Positions 32,776-44,734 of a stretch of DNA of 64,000 nucleotides are shown here, piece after piece; the stretch's first letter is position 1, and each line of letters starts with the position of its first letter. Source of the stretch: Melieria omissa (lineage: Eukaryota > Arthropoda > Insecta > Diptera > Ulidiidae). The translations under genes and the position numbers were made by a program. The stretch is from assembly GCA_963971225.1 (NCBI GenBank), contig OZ020267.1, forward strand, positions 33,723,989 through 33,787,988, in the 5' to 3' direction. The notes under the pieces were generated by a model. The model ran no database searches, was not told the origin of the DNA, and saw only the letters and a list, made by a program, of their open reading frames with translations.

Positions 32776-32848
32776 GCCGAAATAGCTCAGTTGGGAGAGC
32801 GTTAGACTGAAGATCTAAAGGTCCCCGGTTCAATCCCGGGTTTCGGCA
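32776..32848 (+). tRNA. tRNA-Phe (GAA)
   Basis: A complete 73-base cloverleaf without intron. The acceptor stem GCCGAAA (32776-32782) pairs with TTTCGGC (32841-32847), discriminator A at 32848. The A-box lies in TAGCTCAGTTGGGAGAGC and the B-box in GGTTCAATCCC. The anticodon stem TTAGA/TCTAA closes the loop CTGAAGA, anticodon GAA, which reads UUC/UUU. CCA is not encoded, as usual for eukaryotes. A T8 run follows at 32855-32862. All stems pair, so it appears functional. Confidence 0.97.
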
Positions 32849-32854
32849 AATTTA

Positions 32855-32862
32855 TTTTTTTT
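32855..32862 (+). terminator. RNA polymerase III terminator of tRNA-Phe
   Basis: Eight consecutive T residues, seven bases after the tRNA 3' end, the standard stop signal for polymerase III. Confidence 0.9.
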
Positions 32863-33544
32863 CCTTCGTAATATTATTTTATTTTTTCATTAGAAGCTCA
32901 AACAGATTAATAACCTGCGAAGAAAACACTTATTTTTTCAATTATCGGGAACACTGTGAGACAATGAGACCGTTTTTACTTTTAATCGTCTATAATTCAA
33001 GAACTATTGAACATTTTGATTAAAAATTAGTTCTACAGTAAAATAGTGAAATTATTCAAGTGATCCAAATAGCAGGACGACCTCTTTTTTCTATGACAAA
33101 AAGAGAGAAATTTTAAAAATTATTTGTCATCTATGTCATGTTACTCAAAAAAATTAACCCTCAAGAAAATTAATTAATTAAAAATTAAGTTTTAAAAAAA
33201 AATTATAAAAAACCAAGAAAATTCTAGAAAATCGTGTATTGGCAGCTAATCTAATACATGTACAAATTTTTCTAGTATTCAGCGTAGTAACTAATGGCCA
33301 AAAAGTGTTCGAGAGTGTGGACTGCACTTTAATGAATCAGAGAGCTATTTAAGGGGTGTTGAGTTAATGCATTAGAGGAACTCTTTGACAAAATATTTTT
33401 CATGTTTTCTTTTATATTTATAAAGAAATAAGAAATATGTGCCAATATCTGGTCTACTGAATACTGTGGGGTATACTTTGAACATTGTTCTAACAGTTTG
33501 TAACATCTAAAATGATTCAACTGTAAGAGATTATTAAGAGATTA
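32863..33544. other. AT-rich, nothing recognised
   Basis: No gene or structured repeat is seen. The 63-residue minus-strand frame at 33329-33520 is AT-rich and unsupported. Confidence 0.5.
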
Positions 33545-33548
33545 TTAA

Positions 33549-33742
33549 CCCTTTCGGGACGGAGTTTTATTTTGAAAACCAAAATATTCTTGGTAGAAAT
33601 ATTCCCATGCTATGGAATCATCGTTTTACTCGGAGGCATATAATTCGAATAATTATTTTGCGTGGGTCATAAGATCTGAATAATTATTTTGAGGGGCCTT
33701 AAAAACTTGCTGGGACGTATTATCCCAGTAGTTCCCAAAGGG
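33549..33742. mobile_element. 194-base TTAA-flanked element
   Basis: Starts CCCTTTCGGGACG and ends TTCCCAAAGGG, flanked by TTAA at 33545-33548 and 33743-33746. ATAATTATTTTG is repeated inside. It is non-coding. Confidence 0.8.
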
Positions 33743-33829
33743 TTAATTCTGATCAAACTTTCAATCACCATAGCCACTTTATTAGCCGTCAATCGCTGGC
33801 TATCAGTGCGGTTTGCATGTGAAATAACT

Positions 33830-33941
33830 GATTCATAAAAATATTTCGGGGGGTTTGAAAAAGTAATTTTTTAATATAAAGTCGATCATAATATTTCAGG
33901 GGTTCAACCCCCAAAACCCCCCTGGAATCCGCCACTACTCG
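33830..33941. mobile_element. hAT-like short element, degenerate copy
   Basis: AATATTTCGGGGGGTTTGAA, AAAGTCGATC and TTCAACCCCCAAAACCCCCC follow the same order as 24905-25060, and the right end GGAATCCGCCACT resembles the family end. The left end is eroded. Confidence 0.6.
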
Positions 33942-34165
33942 CCGCACATTTGACTGACTTCGACAACCTATGATAGCTTGTCTTCTTCATGACATTGTGA
34001 TGGACACTGTAAACCACAGCCACTCAAATATGTCGATTTTCCTTGAGAACATAACAATTTCGAAAATCTCCAACTAAGCCCAAAGATTGTTTTGTCTAAG
34101 CCGGTCAAGTTAAGTTACCTGAAAAGAATGGCCGACAGAAATTAATATTCGCACAATGCAATTAA

Positions 34166-34673
34166 CCCTTTCGACCCGAAAGTTGCTTGAGAGTAACTTT
34201 ACCTATTTGTCATCTTATAGCAAAAGCTACGATTGATTTATGAGTTTAATTTAAGTGGGCACCAACGAATTCATATTTTTAGAAGTGAATTCAAAGCACA
34301 TTACAAAAATTTTGCTGTTATTCCCAAAATAATTTCCAATAATTTGCAGCGATATCAGGGAAAGTTTGTGTTCTCATTGAAGTCTACGAATTGGGCGCGT
34401 TTGATCAAAACCCTGTTTTTGATAATTTCGATTTTGATAATTTCGTATTTTTCCATAAATGTTAAATAATTTTTCTGTAATTAAAAATATTGATACAAAA
34501 TTTATTTAACCCGTTTTAATCCAAAATTGTTGAAAAGTAAACTAGCTCTAGAACTCTAACAAAGAGGCGTGCCGACTTCAAATGTCGTGTTCATACTTCT
34601 TAGGCAAATGTTTCATGATTAAAATATCAAAAAGTAATATCGAGACACAGGGCAAAATTCGGGGTCGAAAGGG
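34166..34673. mobile_element. 508-base TTAA-flanked element
   Basis: CCCTTTCGACCCGAA at the left is inverted at the right (TTCGGGGTCGAAAGGG), flanked by TTAA at 34162-34165 and 34674-34677. The text GCAAAAGCTACGATTGATTT, GCACCAACGAATT, ATAATTTCCAATAATTTGCA and AAATTTATTTAACCCG is shared with 43128-44092, so the two are one family. No transposase frame. Confidence 0.85.
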
Positions 34674-34679
34674 TTAAAG

Positions 34680-35115
34680 AATTTAGTTATATGGACATCC
34701 TTGTCCAATGTCTACCCCATTCTTCCAGTAGAATTTTGCGATTAAATGATAAGTTCAAACAAAGTTTCATGGATGTGCGATTTATAGTTTTAAAATTATG
34801 CGAATTTTTGTAACGCTCCTTGTTCAGCGCCCATAATATTTTACTAGCAGAACGAAACGTATGTGGAACGACGGTATCTCAAATTTCTATGCTGTGCGAC
34901 TTAACATTTTGATGTTATTCCATACTAAAAATTTGAGTTCTATGGGCAGTGACACGCCCTCTTGTCCAATACCTACCCCATTGTTCCATTCGAAAGGCAC
35001 AACTAACTCGTAAGCTGGGACAAAGTTTTATTTGTGTGCCACTTATGGATCCAAAGAACATCCGGAGCAGCTTATTTTGCGTTTTTGGTCACAAAATAAG
35101 TGCCACGCCCCTTGT
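34680..35115 (+). repeat. divergent tandem repeat, about 255 bases
   Basis: CTTGTCCAATGTCTACCCCA (34702) and CTTGTCCAATACCTACCCCA (34962) begin two copies that continue with a GT-TCCA motif, a TAAG then CAAAGTTT, TGTGCGATTTATAG or TGTGCCACTTATGG, and a GTAACGCTCC or GCCACGCCCC ending. A third starts at 35100. No function known. Confidence 0.7.
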
Positions 35116-36600
35116 ATAATGTTGATCGAATTTCAATTTTTGAAAGCGAATTTCAATTTTTTGTTTGGCAGCTAATGTCAAATGCTCAATGCTCATGTCC
35201 TCTTGCCGCAACACATAGATCAGCGCTTCTCCGGCTACTGACTAAGGAATTTGTTTTTTTTTTGCTGCCTCTATGTTCTACACATTGTAATATTTGAATA
35301 CAAATATACCACATACCTTACATGCTAAGCATATTCTACATATTTGAAGCAGACGAAAATTTCCATTCAAAATTTCCATTTTGATCATTTTCGTTTGTTT
35401 TGATTTTGAACTGTCAAAAAGAACAAAAGCTTTGAAGCTTTTGAAAGAGCTTTCATTTTGTGATGCGTTCGATAAAATTGGTCATGTTTTATCGCATTTG
35501 CTTCGTCGTTTTGTTGAAATGAGTCATTTCGTCGATTTGAATTTGTATGGGGAAATGCGTGATTTGGCTTCGCATTTGAGAATTTTTGCCCAAATCACGC
35601 ATTTGGGCTCAATGTAAACGTAGTATAACATTATTTAAACAAATTTTCGGGCAAAAAAAATGTTGAAACAGGTATTGTCACTTAAATAAGGAATATGAGT
35701 CTACCGGACCCAGTGTGTTCTCAGAAGGTTAAGGTTCATACCAGTAATATCATCACTATAGCTTATGGGAATAAAAATTAACATATAAAAAGCATATATC
35801 GTCTAAGGGTAGTTTATAAAAAATAGTTTATGCTTATTGATTTTGTATTTAACATTTTATAAAATTTAAATATTTTAACTGCTCGACTGTTTAAAGTTTC
35901 CTATATTTTACGACAATATATTATACCTTACATAGCTTAACCATTATAATGGAAAAATATAAAAAAAAATTTGCAACTTTATTTTAATTGTTGTTACACA
36001 TTTAGAAAACAGTGAATCGTCTACTTAACATACTTAAGTGAACTTAAGTTCATTTTTGTTAATCTTTTATTCTTATTCAATTCGCATTCTATTTTTATTT
36101 TTTGCTGCCATAAACTCATTTTGCGTGGATTTTTTCTTCTTTTTAATTTTTATTTTTCTAGTTCCTGCAATAGATTTGTAATTGCTTTCATTACTTGCTA
36201 ATCTTCTAATAGAACAAATTTTCGTATTAATTTTCCTAATCTTTTACTTCATAGAATAATCTTTTCGATAGTTTTCTGCTTCTTTTCCATATTATACAAA
36301 TTGTTAGTTTAAAAATTAGTTTTACTGGGATTGATTTTATTTTTTTACTCTTTATATACGTTTTCTTTATTTTTGTTTAATTCATTTCATTTTAGTTGCC
36401 CATTTCATGTTCTTATTAGAGTGATTTGTTCCCTTTTTCTGCAACTATCTTTTTGTCCATAACACCAAATTTCACACTTCTTTTTCCTTCCAATTTCCTT
36501 CTAAGATCAAGACCACAAATTCTCATAACTTTCTATTCTGATTTTGTATTTAATTCTTAAAAATTTGCCAACACCTAAATCTTACTTTACATAAACCGAT
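35116..36600. other. no gene; AT-rich DNA
   Basis: Apart from the hairpin at 35553-35604 I see nothing. The 78-codon frame at 35381-35617 overlaps that hairpin and repeated GAAGCTTTTGAA text and is not supported. Confidence 0.5.
35553..35604. repeat. hairpin with 15-base perfect arms
   Basis: AAATGCGTGATTTGG (35553-35567) is exactly inverted as CCAAATCACGCATTT (35590-35604) around a 22-base loop. Confidence 0.85.
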
Positions 36601-37879
36601 CGCCGTCCAATGAGGCCAAACGCCCAATACATCAATTTTAAAAAGCAGCAATGTGCATTATTATTTCGCACTCGTGTCCTTTCCACTGTTCACTGCGCTT
36701 CGCTTGATGGCCCAATAATGCCGCTTGCACCTTTGCCGCTGTCATCGCCTGTTCTATGTGTGTGCAATAAAGTCTTTTGTCTTCGTCTATTTGTGTGTTT
36801 GCAGCCAGCCGCCACTCGTACCTGCGGGCGCGCATGCGCAGCGCACGTCCGCCGCTATAATCCACGCTGCAATTGCTGCGAACGAATGTGGTTCAATGGG
36901 GCAGCCAGGGCACCGAACAGCACGTACGCGTTTGCCGGCTAAACCTCATCGGACCGGAGAAGACCCGAGGACACCTAACAATGCCGTGTGCCACTGGACG
37001 TAGTGGACTGTTATTGTTGTTGTTGTTGCTGTTGCGGGTTGTGTTGTCTAGTCGCCGTTCCGCTGGCGAATTGGTGAATCGATTGAGCGCATTGCCATCG
37101 ACGTCTGCTCAATTTGAATGTGCCACACTTCACCATATTCTCTTTGTCGCGCTTTTCTCTTTTGTGGCATTTTCAGTTTACCTTTCTTTTCCTTGTAGTG
37201 TCTTGCTGTTGTTGTTGTTGCTGCTGCTATTGTATGCATGTGCACTTAACGAAAATATGTCAACAACTGCGTTAATAATGCGATTTGCATTTCCTTTCAT
37301 ATGTGGCCAACTGTCGAAGTGTGCGTCTTGCGCTGCCCGCTGTGTGCCGGACACCTTGACTGCACACACAAAACACCTAATCCCACGCATTGACCGGCGC
37401 ATTCAATATAGTCAAATTGTATGCTTGATTACCGGTGAGCTGCCGCTGTCACCGTTGGGCGCAATGTGTTCCATGTCACTCCTGCTCGCGTGCAAACATT
37501 TGCTGCCAACAATTGCTGCTATTGTCCAACGCTCAAATGGGATTAAAAGCGACAATTGACCAGCGCTCTATGGACGCTCTGATGGATCAGTCGATTCGAC
37601 ATCTGCAGTTTGCTTCGATTTCTCGCCACAAGCGGACAAAAAGGTGCAGCTTGCAACTTTTTTTGCTAGTCTTTTTAAACGACAGACATCAAATGTTCAC
37701 TGTCTTTCGGCCTAATGAAGCGTACAGCAAAATTGAAATAAATAAGTTGATAATTTCCCTTCAATTTTTATTTATGAGTTTGGATAATTCACTACCTAAA
37801 TAAAGCAGTTGTGGACCACCAGTTTGTATGAAGGTTTTTGCTTTGGATGATTTTCTTTTACATGAGAATCTCAACTAGA
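36601..37879. other. no supported gene; TTG-rich island
   Basis: A 228-codon plus-strand frame (36873-37559) dominates, with two poly-Leu blocks coded by TTG repeats at 37009-37035 and 37202-37225. From the internal ATG at 36981 it would start like a signal peptide (MPCATGRSG then Leu-rich), but the Leu blocks are simple-repeat products and antisense frames are open as well. I leave it as an unlikely candidate. The rest shows nothing recognisable. Confidence 0.4.
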
Positions 37880-38510
37880 AGTAACACCGTCCAGTGCGAC
37901 TAGCGACCGACGATTTATACAGAAGCTGCGGAGACTACAATATAATAGAATCAATCGAGCACCTCTTAGACCACTGGTATCACTGCAGGAACGACAGTTC
38001 CAGACAATTGAGGTTATGTTCTTTGATGGACTTACGGAAATAGCTAATGCACAGATTACTAATCTACATGATTTCCTCGCCAAGTCCAAATGTTTCCCAA
38101 AAGATCTCGTCTGGATCTACAGGGAACCGAACATATATAGATCATCGGATTCAAGAATGAATCCAGGACCAAATGGTTCCAATAGAATCGATCGAGCACC
38201 TCTTATACCATTGGCATCACTGCAGCAATGGCCGTTCCAGGCCCTTGAAGCGAAGTTCTTTGATGGACTTACGGAGATAGGGCAAAGTACTGATCTACAC
38301 GATTTTCTTGCCAAGACCAAATGATTCCCAAAAGAACCCGTCTGGATCTACAGGAAATCAAACAGATATGGTTCATCGGATTCAAGAATTAATTCCAAAA
38401 AGATTCCTTATGGATAGGGAAATACATCAGATTCAAGAAGGAAAGGACTCACAATGGACTCGATGGGGTGTACGCCGCATAATCCCCTTCTTAACCTTAC
38501 CTTACTTACA
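37880..38510 (+). mobile_element. non-LTR retrotransposon C-terminal fragment, tandemly duplicated
   Basis: YRSCGDYNIIESIEHLLDHW (about 37917) is a zinc-knuckle-type C-terminus, followed by FFDGLTEIANAQITNLHDFL. The same block returns 237 bases later (AATAGAATC at 37944 and 38181): IEHLLYHWHHC in one frame and FFDGLTEIGQSTDLHDFLA in another. A third partial start is near 38370. The tail near 38480 has CTTAACCTTACCTTAC. It is a dead 3' end whose last part was duplicated. Confidence 0.72.
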
Positions 38511-38579
38511 CTGTCCGTTTACCAAATGATTTCTTCACTAATGAACAAATCTCTTCACTAACTATGCTACTGTGACGAA

Positions 38580-39760
38580 CAGATGACTTCGCCTCTTTGA
38601 GACAGTCATGTCGCTAAGGTATCTGCAATCAGTATCGGTGTCATTAGAAAATCGCAAGGGTCCTCTGCCTGAAGAGTCTGAGAGTGAGCTCATCTCTGGG
38701 TTGCCACATTAACTTTACCTAATCTATAGTTTTGCTAATAAATCGCACCTCGCAGCTGGGACAATAGTGCCTCATTCGACAATCACAAGGAGCCCCTGAC
38801 TAAGGAATCTGAAGACCTACTTTTAGTGTGCTCATCTGTAGGCTACCTAACCTAATCTATATCTATCTATAACATAACCTAATCCCTCCAGTTGATCACA
38901 ACTCGCAGCAGGGACGTTGGTTACTCATTAGACAGTCACAAGGGGTATCTGACTAAGGCATCTGAGGGCCTGTGTTTAGTGATCTCATCTGTAGGCTACT
39001 TTACCTAATCTACTTATATCTATCTATGACATAACTGAACCTATATCTGTCTATCTATGACATAACGTAATCTACATATATGTAGCTCCTCCAATTTATC
39101 ACACCTCGTAGCTGGAACAATGTTGCCTCATTTAAAATCACAAGGGGCCTCTGAGTAGGGCATCTGAGGACCTATTGGTAGTGAGCTCCTCTGTTGGCTA
39201 CCACATTGGAATAACAGTATCTCATTAGAAGATCACAAGGGGTATCTGACTAGGGGATCTGAGGGCCTGTTTTTAGTGAACTCATCCGTAGGCTACCTAA
39301 CCTAATCTATATCTATATATCTATCTATCTATCTATGACATAACCTAATCTATTGTTTTTCCAATTTATCACACCTCGCAGCAGGGACAATTAGAGAATC
39401 ACGAGGGGTATCTGACTAGGGGATCTGAGGGCCTATTGTTAGTGAGCTCATCTTTACAATACCTTATATATTGCTCTTGCAATTGATCACACCTCGCAGC
39501 TGGAACAATGTTTTCCCATTAGAAAATCACAAGAGGCATCTGACTAGGGGGTCGCAGGACCTATTGGTAGTGAGCTCATCTGTAGGCTGCCTAACCTAAT
39601 CTACTTACCTATATCTACCTATATATGACATAACCTTATCTCTATGTCGATCTTTCAATTTATCACACCTAACAGCTGGGACAATGTTGCCTCATTAGAA
39701 AATCACAAAGGGACATCTGACTAGGGGTTCTCAGGACCTATTGTTAGTGAGCTCTTCTAA
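38580..39760 (+). repeat. tandem array, eight irregular units
   Basis: CTCATTAGAAAATCACAAGG or variants begin units at 38642, 38773, 38926, 39129, 39222, 39387, 39517 and 39692. Each goes on with TCTGACTAGGGGATCTGAGG, TAGTGAGCTCATCTGTAGGC, TACCTAACCTAATCTA with ATCT runs, and AATTTATCACACCTCGCAGC. Spacing varies from 93 to 203 bases because parts of units are missing. Confidence 0.85.
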
Positions 39761-42700
39761 TTTATCAAATGTCACATTTGTGTTCATGGGATTTAGGTTC
39801 AAATTTAATTCAAAATTAAATTGTAACGCTCATTGGAAGCAATGAATCATTCATCTTTGGAGACCACTTGAAGCTACGTCGAAAGGTGGCGTTCGTTGCG
39901 AACATTTAAAATTTTTTTCGGATCCTATACAACAGAAATTTCACAAATTAAACGTTACTCGTTTCTTGAGCTTCTAACAATAAATACAAATGATTCAATT
40001 TCAAAGTGCCTTATCACCAGTCTTAACATTCCACCTGAGTAGTATTCAATTGAGCAAATGATAAATCAGTCATTTGCTACAGAAAAACTCCAAACCAGTA
40101 AAATTATCTCCGCGCTACAAGACTTCAGCATCGTAACTGTGTTCGGGCCAATGCGGTGTTAATTAAATCAACAATATAGCCGCACCGAAAAGCCACTTAA
40201 CTTGCAAGTGCCTACATGCGGCGTATCCGCAGCGAAACCAGCTTCTTCTGCAGCACGAAGCCGCCGCCACATCAATGCCCGAAAAGCCCGCCGGCTATGA
40301 AAGAAACCCTGTACTGGAACTGTCGGAACGCCGGCAAAGATACTCGTACAGCTGATACATGCTGCGTTACATGCGCGCGGAAAGCAGAGACAGAGACATA
40401 CCAACCACCGTCGCCAACATTATCATCATCAGCACTGCCATCGTTGTCGTCTTCACCGTCGTCGTGGTCGTCATCATTACATATGCGCGCTGACAAATGA
40501 AGTTGAAGTTGGCCGAAAAAATGTAAAGAGAAAGACGACGCACAAGAGCCAGAAACAGCAAATGGGAAAGAAATAAATGAATGCAATTTGGCTGTGTCCA
40601 GCTGACCGCGCTGACCGGACGGGCTGTCGCTCCAAATCATTACAGCGCGGCATCCATCATGGGCGCACGCGAGCCCTTTGCGAAATGTTTATACGAAATT
40701 TACAGCGTCCACATCCATAAATTCATTTCTTTGGCCAGTCGAAAGAATTCATACATATACAAAGCGACGCAGCGCAGGCGAAAGCTTCAAAGCGACGGCC
40801 CAGACCCCCAAAATACGCCACGCCACATGGCAACCGGACAGACAGACAGCCCAGCCCACGTTACAGGCGGCGCGGAGTTGTTTCGGTTAGCTTGCGGTGT
40901 GCGTCTTGGTTACAAAAGTGGAGTTGGTGATTTTTTTTGGCTTTTTCTACTTTTTTTATATATATTTTGTAAATTTTTTTTTTTTGTTTTGAATATTTTT
41001 GGGAATTTTCAAAAGGTGAATGACCGCTGCTGCTGCTGTTGCTGCTGCTGCCATCACTATCGCTGTTGTCTTTGCTTTTGCCTTTGCGTTGGCCAAGTCT
41101 TTTACGACTAACCGACGTATCGACTGTGTCAGTTTGGTTACTTTTAGTTAGTTTAAGTGGTTGCGCATTGCTTAAGCTGAGGAGCCAAAGTCCACGCGCC
41201 CCGCACACGGCCCACCCGCCCAGCCGCAGCGCGCCTCAGTGTGTAACGCACGAAATTTCGACTTCGTTGCTACGTTCTGGCGGCACACAATGTGTATGGA
41301 TTCGTTTATGTGCGGCGACGTTATCAGGCAAAATTCGGCGCTGCTGCTGCGGCTTACACTTTTGTATGCTTGTGCCGCCCAGCCACGGCTGACTTTGCGA
41401 CTGACTGCCTCGTGCATGAAGTGAATAATTGAAGAAGAGCGGACTTCATCACAGGTTTTCTCGCTTCTTTCACTTGGAGCGTCATCGTGTGCGCGACCGT
41501 TGCCAGTGTCTTTGCACTTTTCGCCACCAACCCACCTGCCCAGCAGCAATGCTTGTCAGTTGGCGTTTGGCGTCTTGGACAATGCAAACGAACAGCGGCT
41601 GTGACGAAACTAGGCTGCCGCCGAACGCGAAAAGCGTCGCGCTATGAGTCGGTGTGATGAATGAGATTGCGGCGATTGGGCACTCGATCGCGTGCGCCGC
41701 GTCTGCGATTTGGAGACACACATCACAACTCCGCTTCGTCTGTCCACGTTCCATGCTTTATGTGCTTTTAGATTTGAAGTTCTTGTAGCTGTTTCAGTTC
41801 TTTTAAATTATGCAATTCTCGCGGTTGCTCCAGCTGCGCGCTGCTGACTCCGCCAACTCCGACTGTGGCTGTTGCTTTGTCCATTTCGAATTCACTTCTA
41901 AAAATAATCCAACACTTTTACATTTCTTTTTTAGAGTCGCAGTAGGGTATTTGACCCTTTGCGCACAGCTGATTTATACACATGTGAAATTGTTCGGGTT
42001 TATAGTGGCTGGCTGACTGGCTGGTGGGCCGCTTGGCTAGCTGCGCTGCTGAGTTGTTGGTGTTGGTGGTGTTTGCTGCTGGCCGAGTTGAATGTACGAA
42101 TTGCGTGAAAGTTAACAGAGAAAAGCTTGGCCACCGAACAAACAAAAAAAACCAACACCATCAATGTGTTTGTTGAAAACTTAGATATATGCAAGCAACA
42201 ACAACAACACACCAACTAAATTCATATAAAATGTTGTATGTGGAAATTATTGGATGAATAGAAAGCAAATTCATGACATGCTGACCATATTAATGTATCT
42301 TCTTTTTGCAATTTCAAGCATGATTTGACTTTTATGCGCATTGATGTATTAGAGCAGCAGGGCACTGAACTTTGCTGTTCTCGTTAGTGTTGCTGTTGCT
42401 GTTGTACGGTAGAGCACTCGTACATAGTGCGAGATCATTGACATTTGCCGCCGCACGGACTGCTTGAGAATGCACTAAGTGCCGAATGTCACATGATCAT
42501 AAAAGCATTCATGGAGCGTTAAACCGAAATTGAGCATAAAAGTTATTGTTGGGCAGATGCAAAATATTGTCAGTACGGCCACCACGGAAATAATGGGAAG
42601 AGTCTATGTAGATAAGAATATCAAAACTAATGAGGAAAGTCTATGTAGATTAGTACATCAAATATGGCACATAGAAAAACGTTATTGAAGATTTAAAAAA

Positions 42701-43123
42701 GTTATTTTAATTAAACCACTCGTGCCGTGCGAACACAACTTTTGAGCCCAAAACCATTTGAAACCATATTTCTTACAAAAATGTCTGTGTCAAACAGATA
42801 TTTGGGGAAGTCTGAACCCCAGGTCACATACAAGTAGGTTGATGTTCCCTATAAAAAAAAAGATGTGAAGATTTTAACTGTTCTATTTTCATAGAACCAG
42901 AGCAGAAACTGATCCTTCTAAACAAAACCTCTACAGAAATTGTCGTGGGACAATTCTGTCTCTGTCAGTGTCGCCAGATACCTAAAATGACTTTCACTTA
43001 AATCTTAAAAAAATTATTAATATTTATTTATTTTTTTTTAATTTATTTTTTTTTAATTTATTTTTTTTTAATTTATTTGTTTTTAATTTTGTCATAAACT
43101 AAGCAATTAGATTCCGCTTCAGC
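39761..43123. other. no supported gene; GC-rich islands
   Basis: The parts 40160-41760 and 41800-42220 are islands with GTC/GAC, TGC and CAA runs that keep several frames open on both strands (for example 40272-40640 minus with an Asp-rich block, 40581-41111 plus, 41172-41549 minus). None shows a domain and they overlap. The parts 39761-40140 and 42240-43123 are AT-rich; ATTTATTTTTTTTTAATTT repeats occupy 43020-43095. Confidence 0.45.
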
Positions 43124-43127
43124 TTAA

Positions 43128-44092
43128 CCCTTTCGACCCAAAGTTGCCTAAAAGAAACTTTACATATTTGTCATTGTCATCTTATAGCAAAAGCTACGAT
43201 TGATTTATGGATTTTTTTTTTAGTAGGCACCAACAAATTAATATTTTTAGAAGTGAATTCAATGCAAATCACACAAATTTTACTGTTATCCCCAAAATAA
43301 TTTCCAATAATTTGCAGCGATATTAGGGAAGGTTTGTGTTCTAATTGAAGTCTACGTATTAGACGCGTGTGATCAAAACCCTGTTTCTTTAATAATAGTT
43401 AAATAATATCAAAAAGTGATAATTTTGTATTTTTCCATAAATATTAAATAATTTTTCTGTAACCAAACAATTTTGATATAAAATTTATTTAACCCGTTTC
43501 AAGCTAAAATTGTTCATTGTATAAGTTATACACTTTGAAGCATAAAATTCAATTAATCCTTTACATGTTTTAATCCTCTACAGGTTTTTATTGGTAAAGG
43601 TTTTATTTATCGATTTAGTCTTCCGTATCGTTTTATCAACAACATTCCATAATAATTTTTAAAGTTATTATTTCCAGACACTGTTTTTTTAGAGTGTCAT
43701 ATGACAGCAACCATACTGTTGTGACTGTGTGTAATAAATATTTAAACATAACATTGTTTATGCATAACTAAAAGTGGAATGTTTGTCAATTTACTTCAGC
43801 AAAAATTATTTAAAAAATATTTCTTAGTTAATTAAAAAAAATAAAATTCATCTTATTTTTAATTTTTTATTTATTTTGTCTGCTTCTTTTTTTTACAATG
43901 TAAAGAAATAATATTCAAAAACATGTATACTTCTTCTCTTCAAACTTAAATAATCAGTTATTTAATTTTGTATTATTCCTAAAACTTCAAACTATTCTAA
44001 GGATTAACAAAAAATGTTTTTCTTGGAACCATAGAGGGGTCACAGGTCCACAAAGTAGCATGTTGCCATATGGCAACAAAATAGCGAAAGGC
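43128..44092. mobile_element. 965-base TTAA-flanked element
   Basis: Starts CCCTTTCGACCCAAAG and ends CGAAAGGC, flanked by TTAA at 43124-43127 and 44093-44096. Its left half matches the element at 34166 and its right end (TGTTGCCATATGGCAACAAA then ATAGCGAAAGG) matches that at 56341. No transposase frame is seen. Confidence 0.82.
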
Positions 44093-44149
44093 TTAAATTA
44101 AATTAGACACTTTAGTTTTTAATATTCAAGGCTTCGGTATCATCAAAGC

Positions 44150-44244
44150 AGTCACCGAATACCATTGGAACCCATATTTTGTACCAGACATTTTTTTGTT
44201 TGGAGGGTGTGAACCCGCAAAACCCCTCTGTGTGCGCCACTTTC
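44150..44244. mobile_element. hAT-like short element, partial
   Basis: CCATATTTTGTACCAGACAT, GGAGGGTGTGAACCCGCAAA and the right end CTGTGTGCGCCACT match the family at 53300, 44581 and 62425. The left end is not defined. Confidence 0.6.
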
Positions 44245-44580
44245 CAGTGGCCATTCATTGAAGCCATAAAGATGACAACAATTTCCACACGTTCAACAAG
44301 CTTAAAAAGATGCATGATGAAATGACAAACTATACTAAATATTTTGACATTTAAACGTCATTGATATTTTTGCAAACTTCTGAGTCTATTTCTATTGGAA
44401 AAATGATCTGGTCACCCTTTATAAGGCGACATGTTCCTTTTTCATTGCTGACCTTCGACTATTTCATCGATTTTCTTTCCGACAGGACTTCTTTGCGCAT
44501 CTGCTTGATCTCTCTCTCTCTCATTTCTACGCCAATGTAATCTGTCCTTAACACTAGAACGACCAGCCAATCCATACGAA

Positions 44581-44720
44581 CAGTGGCGCTCACAGGAGGA
44601 AGGTTGGGGTTCAAACCCCCCAAATAAAAAAATTGCTAATGCAAAACATGGTTTCAAATGGAATCGAGATCAAATGTTGTAGGCAAAATCTCCCAAAATA
44701 AAATCCTGTGTACGCCACTG
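44581..44720. mobile_element. 140-base hAT-like miniature element
   Basis: CAGTGGCGCTCACAGGA at the left is inverted at the right as TCCTGTGTACGCCACTG. The flanks CATACGAA (44573-44580) and CATGCGAA (44721-44728) are an 8-base duplication with one change. CAGTG-type ends and 8-base duplications are hAT hallmarks. Non-coding. Confidence 0.88.
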
Positions 44721-44734
44721 CATGCGAAATTAAA

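Noticed and set aside
36873..37559. 228-codon plus-strand frame with a signal-peptide-like start at 36981
   Set aside because: Both hydrophobic blocks are poly-Leu coded by TTG/CTG simple repeats; no recognisable mature protein follows and no splice or poly-A context was convincing.
38580..39760. CRISPR-like array
   Set aside because: Units are long, irregular and themselves repetitive, without short conserved repeats separating unique spacers; the genome is eukaryotic.
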